A stretch of 64,000 nucleotides of DNA from Streptomyces sp. NBC_00390. GTDB lineage: Bacteria > Actinomycetota > Actinomycetes > Streptomycetales > Streptomycetaceae. How positions within the stretch are numbered: the first letter of the stretch is position 1; each line of letters opens with the position of its first letter. The position numbers and the translations under genes are program-made. This document shows positions 37,568 to 46,523 of the stretch, one piece after another. The notes under the pieces were generated by a model that saw only the letters and a list, made by a program, of their open reading frames with translations, was not told the origin of the DNA and made no database searches. Location of the stretch: contig NZ_CP107945.1 in assembly GCF_036057275.1 (NCBI RefSeq), positions 496,001 to 560,000 of the forward strand, in the 5' to 3' direction.

Positions 37568-38944
37568 GTGCCGCCGCTCGGCTCACTGGCCGAGGAGCTC
37601 GCGGCCGTGCCGGCCGGACGGGGCGACCGGGACGTCGCGACGTACGAGCGACTGCTCAACGCCGTGGTGACCTGGGCGTACCGCGACCGGGACGCTCTGG
37701 CCGCCGCGCTGGGGCCCGTCGTGCGCGAGTTCGCGGGGCGGCGGCGGGGGCCGGGACAGGGCCTGACCCCTGTGGTGGAGCAGGCTGCAGGCGCCGTCCG
37801 GGCCGAGGAGCCCTGGGAGAACGCCGAGCGCGGCTGGCTCGAGCTCTGCCAGCACGAGGCGCTTGACCACATCGCGGGGGCGCGTATCGGCGAGATCGCC
37901 GCACGACTGCGGGCGGGTGATCACGTGCCGTCCCTGCTGGCCGCGCCGAGCAGGCCGACCGGGGCCGTGGAGCCGCACGCCCTGGTCGAGCGGCTCGCGC
38001 AGTACGAGCGGTCGGGCGTCCGGCCGGGCCCTGCCGATCTGGGGCAGGCGCTGCTGCGCTGCGGCGGTGGCCCGGTCGAACCCGAAGTGCTGCGCGCGGC
38101 GGAGAAGTTGGAACTGCCCGAGGGACCCCGGATTCTCGCCTGGCTGCGTCAGGGCGGACTGCCCCACCCGGCGTGGTGGCGTGAGCGCGAAGCGGGCGAG
38201 CCGGAGCGGCCCAGCAGGCGCAGGGGCGCTCGCGCCGGGCGGCGGATCCTGGTGGGCACGGAGGCGATCGAGGGCCGTGGTGAGTTCCCCAGGCGCTTCT
38301 GGTCGCTCTTCCGGACGTTCGAGCCGCACATCGGCTGTCCCCACTTCGGTCTGGACAGGCGGGACGGGCACACGGTCGCGGTGCTGCCCTGGCATCCGGA
38401 GATCGCCGCGGCCCGGCTGCTGTCGGGGATCGCGTCGGCCGCCGACGGTGACGGCCGCGGTGCCCCGGCGTTCCTTCACGCGCTGGCCGCGAGCGAAGGC
38501 CCGGCCGGTCCCGCCGTGCATCTGGCCGTCGCCTACGGGCTCGCCTCCGCCCCGGAGCAGGACCGGCAGGCCGCCGTGCAGGCGCTCCTCCTGCTCGCCG
38601 CGCGAGGCCGGTTGGACGGCACGCTGCTGGGCCGGGAGGTCGGTGAGCTGGTGGCGCTGGGCACCCTGAAGGTGCCACTGCTGACCGGCTCGCTCCGTAC
38701 GGCGGCCATGTCCCCGGGCGCCGCCGCCCCGGTCTGGAACGTGCTGGCCGCGGCGCTCCCCGGGCTTCTGGCCTGTACCCGCCCCCAACTGCACGGGGCA
38801 CTGCTCGCCATCGCCGCCGACTCTGCGCAGCAGTCGGGTGCGCGTGGTGAACTGCCGGAGGTGAGCGCACTCGCAGGGCGGCCCGGCTCGTCCCAACTGG
38901 TCAAGCAGGCCCGACGGTTGCGGGACGCGCTGGCCGGCCGCTGA
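37568..38944 (+). CDS. Hypothetical protein, C-terminus like DUF6493/DUF7825 family
   Basis: 458 aa from the GTG at 37568, chosen for AAGGGGGA upstream; a GTG at 37547 is possible. HEAT-like alpha repeats cover most of the protein. The last ~130 residues (VWNVLAAALPGLLACTRPQLHGALLAIAADSAQQSGARGELPEVSAL...SSQLVKQARRLRDAL) resemble the end of the longer DUF6493 proteins, so this may be a short member. Family recognition is from memory and tentative. Confidence 0.6.
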   Translation: MPPLGSLAEELAAVPAGRGDRDVATYERLLNAVVTWAYRDRDALAAALGPVVREFAGRRRGPGQGLTPVVEQAAGAVRAEEPWENAERGWLELCQHEALDHIAGARIGEIAARLRAGDHVPSLLAAPSRPTGAVEPHALVERLAQYERSGVRPGPADLGQALLRCGGGPVEPEVLRAAEKLELPEGPRILAWLRQGGLPHPAWWREREAGEPERPSRRRGARAGRRILVGTEAIEGRGEFPRRFWSLFRTFEPHIGCPHFGLDRRDGHTVAVLPWHPEIAAARLLSGIASAADGDGRGAPAFLHALAASEGPAGPAVHLAVAYGLASAPEQDRQAAVQALLLLAARGRLDGTLLGREVGELVALGTLKVPLLTGSLRTAAMSPGAAAPVWNVLAAALPGLLACTRPQLHGALLAIAADSAQQSGARGELPEVSALAGRPGSSQLVKQARRLRDALAGR

Positions 38945-38959
38945 TCCGAGCGAGGAGGA

Positions 38960-39988
38960 CTATGCCGTGGCCCTGCGGTCGGCGGCGTCGAAGCGCGCGA
39001 GTGCGAGCGCTCCGGGCTGCAGCGCCTCCTGCAGAGCCCGGCAGAGACCGTCCTCCAGGCCGCCGAGTGCCTCGGCGGCCTCGTCCACCACGTCTTGGGC
39101 GATCTCCCGTGCCACGGCATCCGGTGGTGTGCGAGGTCCCAGCTTGCTGACGGCGGCTGCCGCGCGTGCCGGGGTGAGCAGTGCGGTGACCTGGCCGACG
39201 AGCCAGCCGGGGGCACCGGCCGCGCCCTCGGCCGGTGGCCGGTACGGCCGGGAGCCGTCGAAGCGCTCGTCCTCGGCGAAGGCCGGCTGCTTGAGCTTGG
39301 CGACGGGGCGCGGCGTACTGCGGCCGCTGTCCGCGTCCGTGACCCACCATTCCCCGGCAGGCTTGACGACCAGCCCTTCGGCGAGGTTGCCGGGCAGTTC
39401 GGGCAGGCCCAGCAGGCCGGGCAGCCGGGTCGCGAACACCGGGGACTGGTCCTGGACCTGGGCGAGCGTCCCCTGCGCGAGCAGCGGGGCGCAGTGCAGA
39501 CCGACGGTTCCGGCCGCCTCGCGCAGCGCCCCGTCGGAGACCCAGCAGGTGCCCCGGTCGGTTTCGACGGCGGCGTCGAACGGCAGCCAGAGCAGCCCCG
39601 GCGCGTACCAGACCCCGGTCTGCACGGGTTCCGCGCCCGGTGAAGGTGCCACGTCCGGATGCGGGTATCGCCCGCCCGCCAGTTCGCCGTAGACGGTCAC
39701 CGATGCCGAGGCGTCTGTGCCGTGCCGATTCCGCAGGGCCGCGGCGCAGCGACTGGCCGCCACGGCCAGCGCGGGCCAGATGCGGCCCACGCCGAAGAAC
39801 TCGTCGAGGCCGCTCTCGCCGAGCAGTTCACGGCGTTTGGCGGGATGGACGGCCCCCGCGCCGTCACAGACGACGGCGAAGTTCGCCCCGTGGACCTTCT
39901 CCAGCGCGACCCAGTCACGGGCCCGTGCTCCGCCGAGCCGTGCCTTGGCGGGAATCTTCGGATACGGCGACCAGCGGTTCTCAGGCAC
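38960..39988 (-). CDS. T4 Rnl2-like RNA ligase
   Basis: 342 aa from a GTG at 39988 that overlaps the stop of the MBL gene by 8 nt. Nucleotidyltransferase motifs are intact: motif I EKVHGANF with the adenylated Lys, motif III VYGELAGG, motif IV EGLVVKP and motif V VAKLKQPAF. EKxHGANF is specific to the Rnl2 RNA-ligase branch. A ~100-residue C-terminal helical domain follows. It likely seals 3'-OH/5'-phosphate nicks in RNA. Coupling with an MBL nuclease suggests an RNA processing/repair pair. Confidence 0.88.
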   Translation of the reverse strand: MPENRWSPYPKIPAKARLGGARARDWVALEKVHGANFAVVCDGAGAVHPAKRRELLGESGLDEFFGVGRIWPALAVAASRCAAALRNRHGTDASASVTVYGELAGGRYPHPDVAPSPGAEPVQTGVWYAPGLLWLPFDAAVETDRGTCWVSDGALREAAGTVGLHCAPLLAQGTLAQVQDQSPVFATRLPGLLGLPELPGNLAEGLVVKPAGEWWVTDADSGRSTPRPVAKLKQPAFAEDERFDGSRPYRPPAEGAAGAPGWLVGQVTALLTPARAAAAVSKLGPRTPPDAVAREIAQDVVDEAAEALGGLEDGLCRALQEALQPGALALARFDAADRRATA

Positions 39989-40952
39989 CGGAGCCGCCGT
40001 GCTGGTGCTGCTCGGGCAGACGGCTGTCGGGGTGCACCCACAGCAGTACGTTGTCGAACGGCTCGTTCCTGAAGAACGCGAGGACATCCTGGTCGGAGTG
40101 GCGCAGGCTGAAGTGCGTGAGGACGAAGAGCGTCTGCGGGTGGGCCTCGACCACTGGTCGCAGCCTGCTCCAGACCGTGTGCCCGACCCGGTCCGCGCGT
40201 TCCCGTTCGGAGTCGTCGAGATAGGTGCACTCGGTGATGACGACCGGGTACTCGAAGAGCCAGGGATTGCGCTCGAACACGCTCACATGTGTGTCGCCGA
40301 GGAAGGCGAACAGCGGTCTGCGGACCTCCTGTTCGACCTCGGCACCGTCCTTGCGCCGCTGCGCCACGATCCGCCCGAACTCCGCGCCCCGGCCCTCCGC
40401 GGCGAGGGAGCGCCGCAGCTCCTCGTACTCGGGCAACAGCGCCTTGCGGCGCTCGGAGAAGGCGTAGCCCACGCACGGCACCTTGTGCTCGCACTCAACC
40501 ACCCGTACATGGTGTCCGCGGCGTCCGAAGGTGAACTCGTCGCCGTGCCGCACGCCGTGCAGGCGGTAGGTCCCGGCGAGGGCCGGATCGTATGCCGCGC
40601 CGTGGTTCAGTTCGGCCGACGCCCGCAGAAAGGTCTCGACGTACGGCACAGCCGCGGCGGGCAGATGGATGTCGGCTCCCGACGCCTTCGCGGCCAGGTG
40701 GTCGAGGTCCTTGGAGTGGTCGTGGTGGGTGTGGGTGAGGAAGACGGTGTCCACCTGCCGGCCTTCGCACAGTCCGGCGTCGAGGCTGCAGCGCAGTTCG
40801 GGGATGTGGAAGAACGTCTTGTCGTTGGCTCGCGAATAGCCGGTGAGGGTCAGCTCGGTGCCGGGTATCCGCCAGGTCTTCCACTGCCGGAACGGGTGCC
40901 CCTGCTCCAGCCGTTCGGGGTGGCCGGGCAGTCGCCCGGGGGCCTGCGTCAT
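39981..40952 (-). CDS. MBL-fold metallohydrolase, RNase Z-like
   Basis: 323 aa from the ATG at 40952 with GGAGG upstream. The zinc motif is VFLTHTHHDHSKDLDHLA (HxHxDH). Later ligands are in FAFLGDTHVS, TECTYLDDS and LTHFSLRHSD. The layout resembles tRNase Z/ElaC-type nucleases, without a clear exosite arm. It overlaps the RNA ligase gene, so it may generate or trim the ends that the ligase joins (inference). An inverted repeat lies 14 nt upstream of its start. Confidence 0.82.
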   Translation of the reverse strand: MTQAPGRLPGHPERLEQGHPFRQWKTWRIPGTELTLTGYSRANDKTFFHIPELRCSLDAGLCEGRQVDTVFLTHTHHDHSKDLDHLAAKASGADIHLPAAAVPYVETFLRASAELNHGAAYDPALAGTYRLHGVRHGDEFTFGRRGHHVRVVECEHKVPCVGYAFSERRKALLPEYEELRRSLAAEGRGAEFGRIVAQRRKDGAEVEQEVRRPLFAFLGDTHVSVFERNPWLFEYPVVITECTYLDDSERERADRVGHTVWSRLRPVVEAHPQTLFVLTHFSLRHSDQDVLAFFRNEPFDNVLLWVHPDSRLPEQHQHGGSGA

Positions 40953-40965
40953 CGGTGCCTCCGTC

Positions 40966-40990
40966 GACAACCGTTGGTTCAGCGGTTGTC
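40966..40990. promoter_or_regulatory. Inverted repeat upstream of the MBL-RNA ligase operon
   Basis: GACAACCG at 40966 and CGGTTGTC at 40983, perfect 8-bp arms with a 9-nt spacer. Placed just upstream of the first gene, it could be an operator. No other element is evident in 40953-41230. Confidence 0.45.
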
Positions 40991-41230
40991 AGACCGCCGT
41001 GATCAGATGGGGCTTGATCGTAGCGGGCACCGCCCGGCCGCGGCCTGTGGATTTCCCGGCGCCAACCGGTCCACGGTGCGTGGCCCGAGAGCCGCCGTCA
41101 CCGGGCGCCGGCAGGCGCGGACCGACCGCGCGTGGTGCACGCTCCCGAAGACGGGGCCCCGCACGACGACGCAGCAAGCGGGTCGGCTCACGAGATGCGG
41201 CACCGCCGCTGTGCGGCGGACCGCCCCGGC

Positions 41231-41782
41231 TCAATGCCCCCCGAGAAGCTTCACGGCCACGACCGCTACACCGATCACCATGTCGAGAAGGCCCGAGACC
41301 ATCGCGCTCACCGGCCCGTTGCCCATCCGCAGGCCGGTCCGCCAGCCCCACAGGAACAGGGTGGCCACTTCCGCCCCTGCGCCGATGAGCAGTGCGGTGA
41401 CCAGATCCATCGCCCCGAGCGCCGACATGCCGATCAGTACGAGGGGACCCACCGCGCCCAGCAGCAGCGGGCTGGAGACGTGCAGCGCGGTTCGGATCTC
41501 GGCGCGGTTGGCGCTGCGCCGGGTCAGCGCGCGGTGCGACTGCTCGTCGGCGACCAGCGTCGCCAGCCACACCCCGAGCGCCGCCACGGCCACGGTGAGC
41601 CCGGCTTCGCCGTGACCGACCGAATCTCCCTCGGCGAGCGCCACCACGACAGCGGTCAGGGTGATGGTCGCGTAGATCCGTTCCTTGAGGCGTGCGGCCG
41701 CCGTGTCGCCGGCGCGGGCGGCGGTGGCGGGCACACTCGCCCGGGAGGCGACCGGATGCGGCTGCGGGTCCGGCGCCGTCAT
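41231..41782 (-). CDS. Multi-pass membrane protein, unknown function
   Basis: 183 aa from the ATG at 41782; longer starts up to 41890 exist. About five transmembrane segments are seen: IYATITLTAVVVALAEG, LTVAVAALGVWLATLV, LLLGAVGPLVLIGMSAL, LVTALLIGAGAEVATLFLWGW and VSGLLDMVIGVAVVAVKLL. The conserved DEQSHRAL loop and RLKERIYATI start give no function. It stands alone. Confidence 0.72.
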   Translation of the reverse strand: MTAPDPQPHPVASRASVPATAARAGDTAAARLKERIYATITLTAVVVALAEGDSVGHGEAGLTVAVAALGVWLATLVADEQSHRALTRRSANRAEIRTALHVSSPLLLGAVGPLVLIGMSALGAMDLVTALLIGAGAEVATLFLWGWRTGLRMGNGPVSAMVSGLLDMVIGVAVVAVKLLGGH

Positions 41783-41982
41783 GCCGACCGGGGCGCGGAG
41801 CGTCGTGCCCCGGCGGCGGCCAGGATCGAAGTCATGCGTGTGCCCTTCCCGCGAAGCCTCGCGTACCCGGTACGCGTTTCGATGGCACACCGTAACCGAA
41901 CGATCACGGCAATCCGCTGCGGTGCGTTGCGTGCCGTTCGGATCCGGCCTCGGGCCGCAGCCCGCAGACCGGAGGCGCCGGG

Positions 41983-44052
41983 CTACGGCGCGCGGCGGAC
42001 GCGGGCGAGGACGAGGACCGTGTCGTCCCCCGGCGGATCGGGCAGCAGGTTCGCGAGGATACGGTCCGCCGTCGCCTCCAGCGGGCCGTCGGCCGTGCTG
42101 CGGAGTTCGGCGCGCAGCGCCTCCAGCCCGTCGTCGATGTCCTGGCCGCGCGCTTCGATGAGGCCGTCGGTGTAGAGGGCGAGGGTGGCGTTGTCGGGGA
42201 GGACGATGTCGGTCGCCAGGAAGGGAGAGCCGCCGACGCCGAGCGGGACACCCAGCACGTCATCGACGGTTTCGACCCTGCCGTCCGGGTGCAGCACCAG
42301 CGGCGGGGGGTGCCCGGCACTGGCCAGGCGGGCGTTTCCGGTCGTGGGGTCGTAGAGGACGTACAGACAGGTCGCGAGATCGATACCGGCGTCCAGGGCG
42401 CATGCGTCGAGTTCGGTGAGCAGGTCCTGCGGTTCCTGGATGTGCCTGGCCAGCGCCTTGGCGGTGATACGCAGCCTTCCCATGGCTGCCGCGGCAGGCA
42501 CTCCATGGCCCATGACGTCGCCGACGACGAGCGCCAGCCGGTCGCCGGACAGGCTGATCACGTCGTACCAGTCGCCGCCGACCTCGGTGATGTGACTGCC
42601 GGGGACGTAGCGGTGGGCGACCTGTACGTAGGGGCTGGTGGCCAAGGCGGTGGGGAGCAGCGCGCGTTGGAGGGTGAGCGCGATGTCCTGTACCCGGCTG
42701 TAGAGGCGCGCGTTGTCCAGACACAGGGCGGCGCGGGAGGCGAGTTCACCGGCGAGGCTGAGATCCTGCTCGGTGAAGGCCGGCCGGGCGGCGGAGCGGC
42801 CGAACATGGTGAGCCCCTGCACCGTTCCCCGGGCGATGAGCGGGGCCATGAGGATGGCGGTCAGGCCGCTGTCGATGAGCAGCCGGGCGCGGGCCTGGTG
42901 CACGACGGTCCGCGTCACGAACTCCTCGTTCACGGGGACGGAGACCGGGCGGCCCGTTCGCAGCATCTCGTGGATGCTGGAGCCGGGCGGGTAGGTCACG
43001 AACTCCAGTCCGCTGACGAGTTCGCCGGCCGGTGGCGGCAGGACGGTACCGGCGGCGATCCTGCGGGTGACCAGCGGCAGGTCCGGGTTGAACACCTCGG
43101 GCTCGTCCGTCCACTCCACCAGTTCGACGACGGAGGCGTCGGAGAAGTCGGGAACCGCGGCGGCGACCAGCTCGCCGGCCGTGACGTTCACATCCAGGGT
43201 GGTGCCGATCTTGGCGGTGGCCCGGTCCAGCAGGGCCAGACGCTGGCGGCCTGCGGTCGCCTCCACGATCGCCTGCTCCCGGTCGGTGACGTCGACCATC
43301 AGGCCGCCCAGTCCGGGGCGCGTGCCGACCGCCTGGCTCAAGGGGAAGAAGCTCACCGACCGTACCTGGTCACGATCCGGGTGCCCGAGCGTGCGCATGC
43401 CGACCAGCGTTCCCGCCACGGTTCGGCCCTCGGTGGCGACGGCCCTCAGCATGCGCAGGTACGCGCCGTCGTCGGACGTCACCATGATCTCCCCCATGCG
43501 CCGTCCGAGGTGCGCCTCGATGGGGAGGCCGTCCATGTCGGCGAGCGCCTGGTTGAGGTGCACGTAGCGCAGCTCCTCGTCGAGCATGACCAGGCCGATG
43601 GGGCAGGTCTCGAAGAGGGCGTCGAGGAATGCGAGGTTGGTCTTCACCCGGTCGAGTTCCTGGCTGCGGCTCGCCAGGGCCATGACCACCGACCGCCCTG
43701 CGGCCCCGGAGACGGAGAAGACCCGGAAGCCGCAGTCGAAGACCGTGCCGTCCCGGTGCCGGGCCGGCACCCGTCCGCGCCAGTAGCCCTCGTCGCGGCC
43801 CCGCCCCGCGAGGCGTGCAGCCGCGCCGGGGGTGCCGCCGTCGGCCGGGCCGGGGAAGAGGACGGCGCCGGGGTTCGACAGCACGGCCTCGGAGCCGTAG
43901 CCGAACAGAGTCTCGGCGCCCGGTCCCCAGTAGCAGATCCGGTCATGTTCGTCGAAGCCGAAGACGGCAATGGCGACGCGCTCCAGAAGCGTTCCGGGCT
44001 CGGACCGGAGCTGCCTTGCGGTCTGCTCGTCTCTCGACCGATCTGATGGCAC
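41983..44052 (-). CDS. PAS-GAF-SpoIIE/PP2C protein phosphatase
   Basis: 689 aa from a GTG at 44052 preceded by AGGGAA. Domains in order: PAS (VAIAVFGFDEHDRICYWGPGAETLFGY), a second PAS (ALFETCPIGLVMLDEELRYVHLNQAL), GAF (about residues 290-450), then a PPM/SpoIIE phosphatase with GGDWYDVISLSGDRLALVVGDVMGHGVPAA and a late DDTVLVLARV metal Asp. These enzymes dephosphorylate anti-sigma antagonists in partner-switch stress signalling. A HATPase protein at 48880 could be a functional partner. Confidence 0.92.
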   Translation of the reverse strand: MPSDRSRDEQTARQLRSEPGTLLERVAIAVFGFDEHDRICYWGPGAETLFGYGSEAVLSNPGAVLFPGPADGGTPGAAARLAGRGRDEGYWRGRVPARHRDGTVFDCGFRVFSVSGAAGRSVVMALASRSQELDRVKTNLAFLDALFETCPIGLVMLDEELRYVHLNQALADMDGLPIEAHLGRRMGEIMVTSDDGAYLRMLRAVATEGRTVAGTLVGMRTLGHPDRDQVRSVSFFPLSQAVGTRPGLGGLMVDVTDREQAIVEATAGRQRLALLDRATAKIGTTLDVNVTAGELVAAAVPDFSDASVVELVEWTDEPEVFNPDLPLVTRRIAAGTVLPPPAGELVSGLEFVTYPPGSSIHEMLRTGRPVSVPVNEEFVTRTVVHQARARLLIDSGLTAILMAPLIARGTVQGLTMFGRSAARPAFTEQDLSLAGELASRAALCLDNARLYSRVQDIALTLQRALLPTALATSPYVQVAHRYVPGSHITEVGGDWYDVISLSGDRLALVVGDVMGHGVPAAAAMGRLRITAKALARHIQEPQDLLTELDACALDAGIDLATCLYVLYDPTTGNARLASAGHPPPLVLHPDGRVETVDDVLGVPLGVGGSPFLATDIVLPDNATLALYTDGLIEARGQDIDDGLEALRAELRSTADGPLEATADRILANLLPDPPGDDTVLVLARVRRAP

Positions 44053-44282
44053 TGCACGTTCCCTTCGACCCGCGCACGCGCAGGCAAAGCCCGTCGGCGT
44101 CGCCACCTCGACGATCGGCGCGACGGCGCCGCCCCGTCCCGCCCCGTCCCGGAACGGAAGCAGGCTGCTGCACGGCGGGGACGGCTGCGCCCGCCGGAGA
44201 CCCGGCGCCCGCACCTGGCCCGACAGGCATCAGGTGCCGGCAGCCGTGCCTCCTCGGCGGCCTCACCGCGGCCCGGCAGCGT

Positions 44283-44723
44283 TCACGCGTTCGCGTACAC
44301 CTTGGTCGCGAACTCCGCGATCTGCGCGTCAGAGAGATTCATCGCCAGGTTTGCCTCCGTGATCATGCCGACGAGCTGGTGGCCCTTCTGCACGTCGATC
44401 ACCGGCAGGCGCTTGATCTGGTGCTCCTCCATCATCGACAGGGCTTCGTCGGCACCCGAGCTCGCGTCGATCCAGTGGAGCTCCCCGGCGAGGGAACCGG
44501 CCTGGACCGTTGCCGGGTCGATGCCTTCGGCGCAGCACTGGACGACGATGTCGCGGTCGGTGATCAGACCCGTGAGCCTGTTGTTGTCGCCGCATATCGG
44601 CAGACAGCCGACGTTGAGGTCGCGCATCATCTTGGACGCGTCCAGCAGTGACTGGTGGGCGCCGATGCACTGCACTCCGCCGGTCATGATGTCGCGGGCG
44701 GTGAGCTTGGTCTTCCTGGTCAT
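44283..44723 (-). CDS. Two-CBS-domain protein
   Basis: 146 aa, ATG start. Two CBS repeats are clear: TARDIMTGGVQCIGAHQSLLDASKMM...LTGLITDRDIVV and ELHWIDASSGADEALSMMEEHQIKRLPVID...LVGMITEANLA. Stand-alone CBS pairs bind adenosyl nucleotides and act as energy sensors. The 230-nt gap to the phosphatase gene shows no other gene. Confidence 0.9.
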   Translation of the reverse strand: MTRKTKLTARDIMTGGVQCIGAHQSLLDASKMMRDLNVGCLPICGDNNRLTGLITDRDIVVQCCAEGIDPATVQAGSLAGELHWIDASSGADEALSMMEEHQIKRLPVIDVQKGHQLVGMITEANLAMNLSDAQIAEFATKVYANA

Positions 44724-45303
44724 GTTCCACTTCCGTTCCGTCAGGGCTGCGGCGGCCGTCCTGGCCCTGGCCGCCCTGGTCACCCCCGCTTCTCCAGGGT
44801 CACCTCACCTCGCGCTGTTCGCATCCGCGAGCGGTTCATCTGTTCGATAAGGCGCGACGCGACCGCTCGACACGGTGCGACGCGAACGATGCTGAACACG
44901 TTCAAAGCATGGGCGGGCGGACCGCAGGCGCTTTCTTCCCGCGGCGTCGCTGCGGCGGCGCGGCGGCCCACGCGGGGACGCCCCCCGGCGCCGGCGCTGA
45001 GGCACGACGCGCCCCGGGGGCACCGGCCCCGTACCCGCCGCACCGCTTCCCGCCGTGAGCGGTGCCGGTCCGAGGGACGACGAGGGCGGCTCATCGTCCA
45101 ACAGCAAGGGGATTCACTCTCATCGGGCACAAGGGCCGTCGGCGGCTTCCGGAAAGGGCCTTCTTCTGTCACCCGGACGGACCATCCGCAAAGCGACCGC
45201 CCTTACCCCCATTGGGCTCTCGCCACACCGGAGTTGCGTGGCCAGGCGGGCCATGAGTCGGTGGGAGTCGTGTCCTGCCGGATCTCAACCACCAGGAGGA
45301 GAC
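44724..45303. other. Long intergenic region
   Basis: 580 nt without a frame I can support. It contains the upstream regions of the CBS gene (minus) and the ABM-P450 cassette (plus). Near 44779-44805, two GGTCACC-type half sites flank the CBS promoter region. The last 40 nt hold the strong AGGAGGAGA site of the ABM gene. Confidence 0.5.
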
Positions 45304-45642
45304 ATGGACGCACTGCAGAACGGCCAATCGGCCCAAAGGCTGTCCGTGGTGTTCGCGGTTCAGGTCATCGAGAACGGCGAACAAGGGTTTCTGGAGATGT
45401 ACGAGCGAATACGGAAGTCCGTCGCTCAAGTCCCCGGGCACATCATCGACAGACTGGGTGAGCCCGTCGACGGCTCCCGGCAGTGGGTGATCACCAGCGA
45501 ATGGGAGACCCCCGAGCACTTCTTCGCCTGGCAGCAGGGAGAAGACCACCAGACGCTGGTGGCTCCGCTGCGCCAGTGGGTCGACCACACCCAGTCGCTG
45601 CGCTTCCGGGTCATCAAGGAGACCGTGGGGAGGAAGTCATGA
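45304..45642 (+). CDS. Antibiotic biosynthesis monooxygenase (ABM) domain protein
   Basis: 112 aa, ATG start with AGGAGGAGAC. The dimeric alpha-beta barrel pattern is visible: VVFAVQVIENGEQGFLEMYERI, GHIIDRLGEPV, WVITSEWETPEHFFAW and LRFRVI. ABM proteins are cofactor-free monooxygenases or small-molecule binders. Its stop overlaps the next start by 4 nt, opening a four-gene coupled cassette ending in a P450. Confidence 0.88.
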   Translation: MDALQNGQSAQRLSVVFAVQVIENGEQGFLEMYERIRKSVAQVPGHIIDRLGEPVDGSRQWVITSEWETPEHFFAWQQGEDHQTLVAPLRQWVDHTQSLRFRVIKETVGRKS

Positions 45643-46523
45643 CGCGCCCCAACGGCCCCGTGGCCGTACTCGGTCTCGGCACCATGGGCACCGGCCTGGC
45701 CACCCGCCTTCTTGAGCAGGGTGTTCCGGTACGGGTCTGGAACCGCACCCCGGAGCGGGCCGAACCTCTCGCGAAGGCCGGCGCCTTCGCCGCAGCCCAT
45801 CCGGCCGATGCCGTCGAGGGCACGAGCGCCGCCATCTGCACCGTGGCCGACGGCGACGCCCTCGGCGCCGTGCTGCGGGGACCTGACGGGGTGCTGACCG
45901 CAGGCCAGTACCGCGGCTCACTGGTCTGCGCCAGCACCGTCGCCCCGGACGAGGTCGTCCGTATCGCCGGGGACATGCCCTCCGTTCTGGACGTGGGCAT
46001 GCTGGGCAACCGCGAGCACGCCCGCAGCGGTGATCTGCGGCTGTTCGTGGGCGGCGAGGAGCGGGTCTTCACCGCGGGGCGGCCGCTGCTCGAGCTGCTG
46101 GGCAAGCAGGTCGTCCACCTCGGCGGGCTCGGTTCCGGCATGCGCATGAAGCTGCTCCTCAACCTGCTGATGGGCATCGAGGTCCAAGCCATGGCCGAGG
46201 CCGTGGAGTTGGCGACCGCGACCGGGCTCGACCGGAAGCTCGTACTGAGCACCATCGCGGGCAGCGGCTTCGCCTCGCCGGTCATGGCGTTCAAGTCAAA
46301 ACGCCTGGCCGCCGGGCGATTCGACAAGCCCGACTTCAGACTGTGTCTGATGGCCAAGGACCTCAAGCTCGTAGCGGACCAGGCCGCGGCGGCGGGAATG
46401 CGTCTTCCGCTCGTCGACGCGGCCGCGGAGACCCACCTCCGCGCCACCGAGCAGGGACACGGCGACGAGGACTGTGTCGCGGTCGCCCACGCCATCGCAC
46501 CGAACCCGGGGACCAGGAAATGA
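45639..46523 (+). CDS. NAD(P)-dependent beta-hydroxyacid dehydrogenase (3-hydroxyisobutyrate dehydrogenase family)
   Basis: 294 aa, ATG start (ATGA overlap). The Rossmann motif VLGLGTMGTGLATRLLEQGVPVRVWNRTPERA, with NRT suggesting NADPH, is followed by an all-helical C-domain with GLGSGMRMKLLLNLLMG, which keeps the catalytic Lys of true dehydrogenases rather than the Asp/Tyr of imine reductases. It probably reduces a keto or aldehyde acid intermediate in the cassette. Confidence 0.9.
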   Translation: MTRPNGPVAVLGLGTMGTGLATRLLEQGVPVRVWNRTPERAEPLAKAGAFAAAHPADAVEGTSAAICTVADGDALGAVLRGPDGVLTAGQYRGSLVCASTVAPDEVVRIAGDMPSVLDVGMLGNREHARSGDLRLFVGGEERVFTAGRPLLELLGKQVVHLGGLGSGMRMKLLLNLLMGIEVQAMAEAVELATATGLDRKLVLSTIAGSGFASPVMAFKSKRLAAGRFDKPDFRLCLMAKDLKLVADQAAAAGMRLPLVDAAAETHLRATEQGHGDEDCVAVAHAIAPNPGTRK

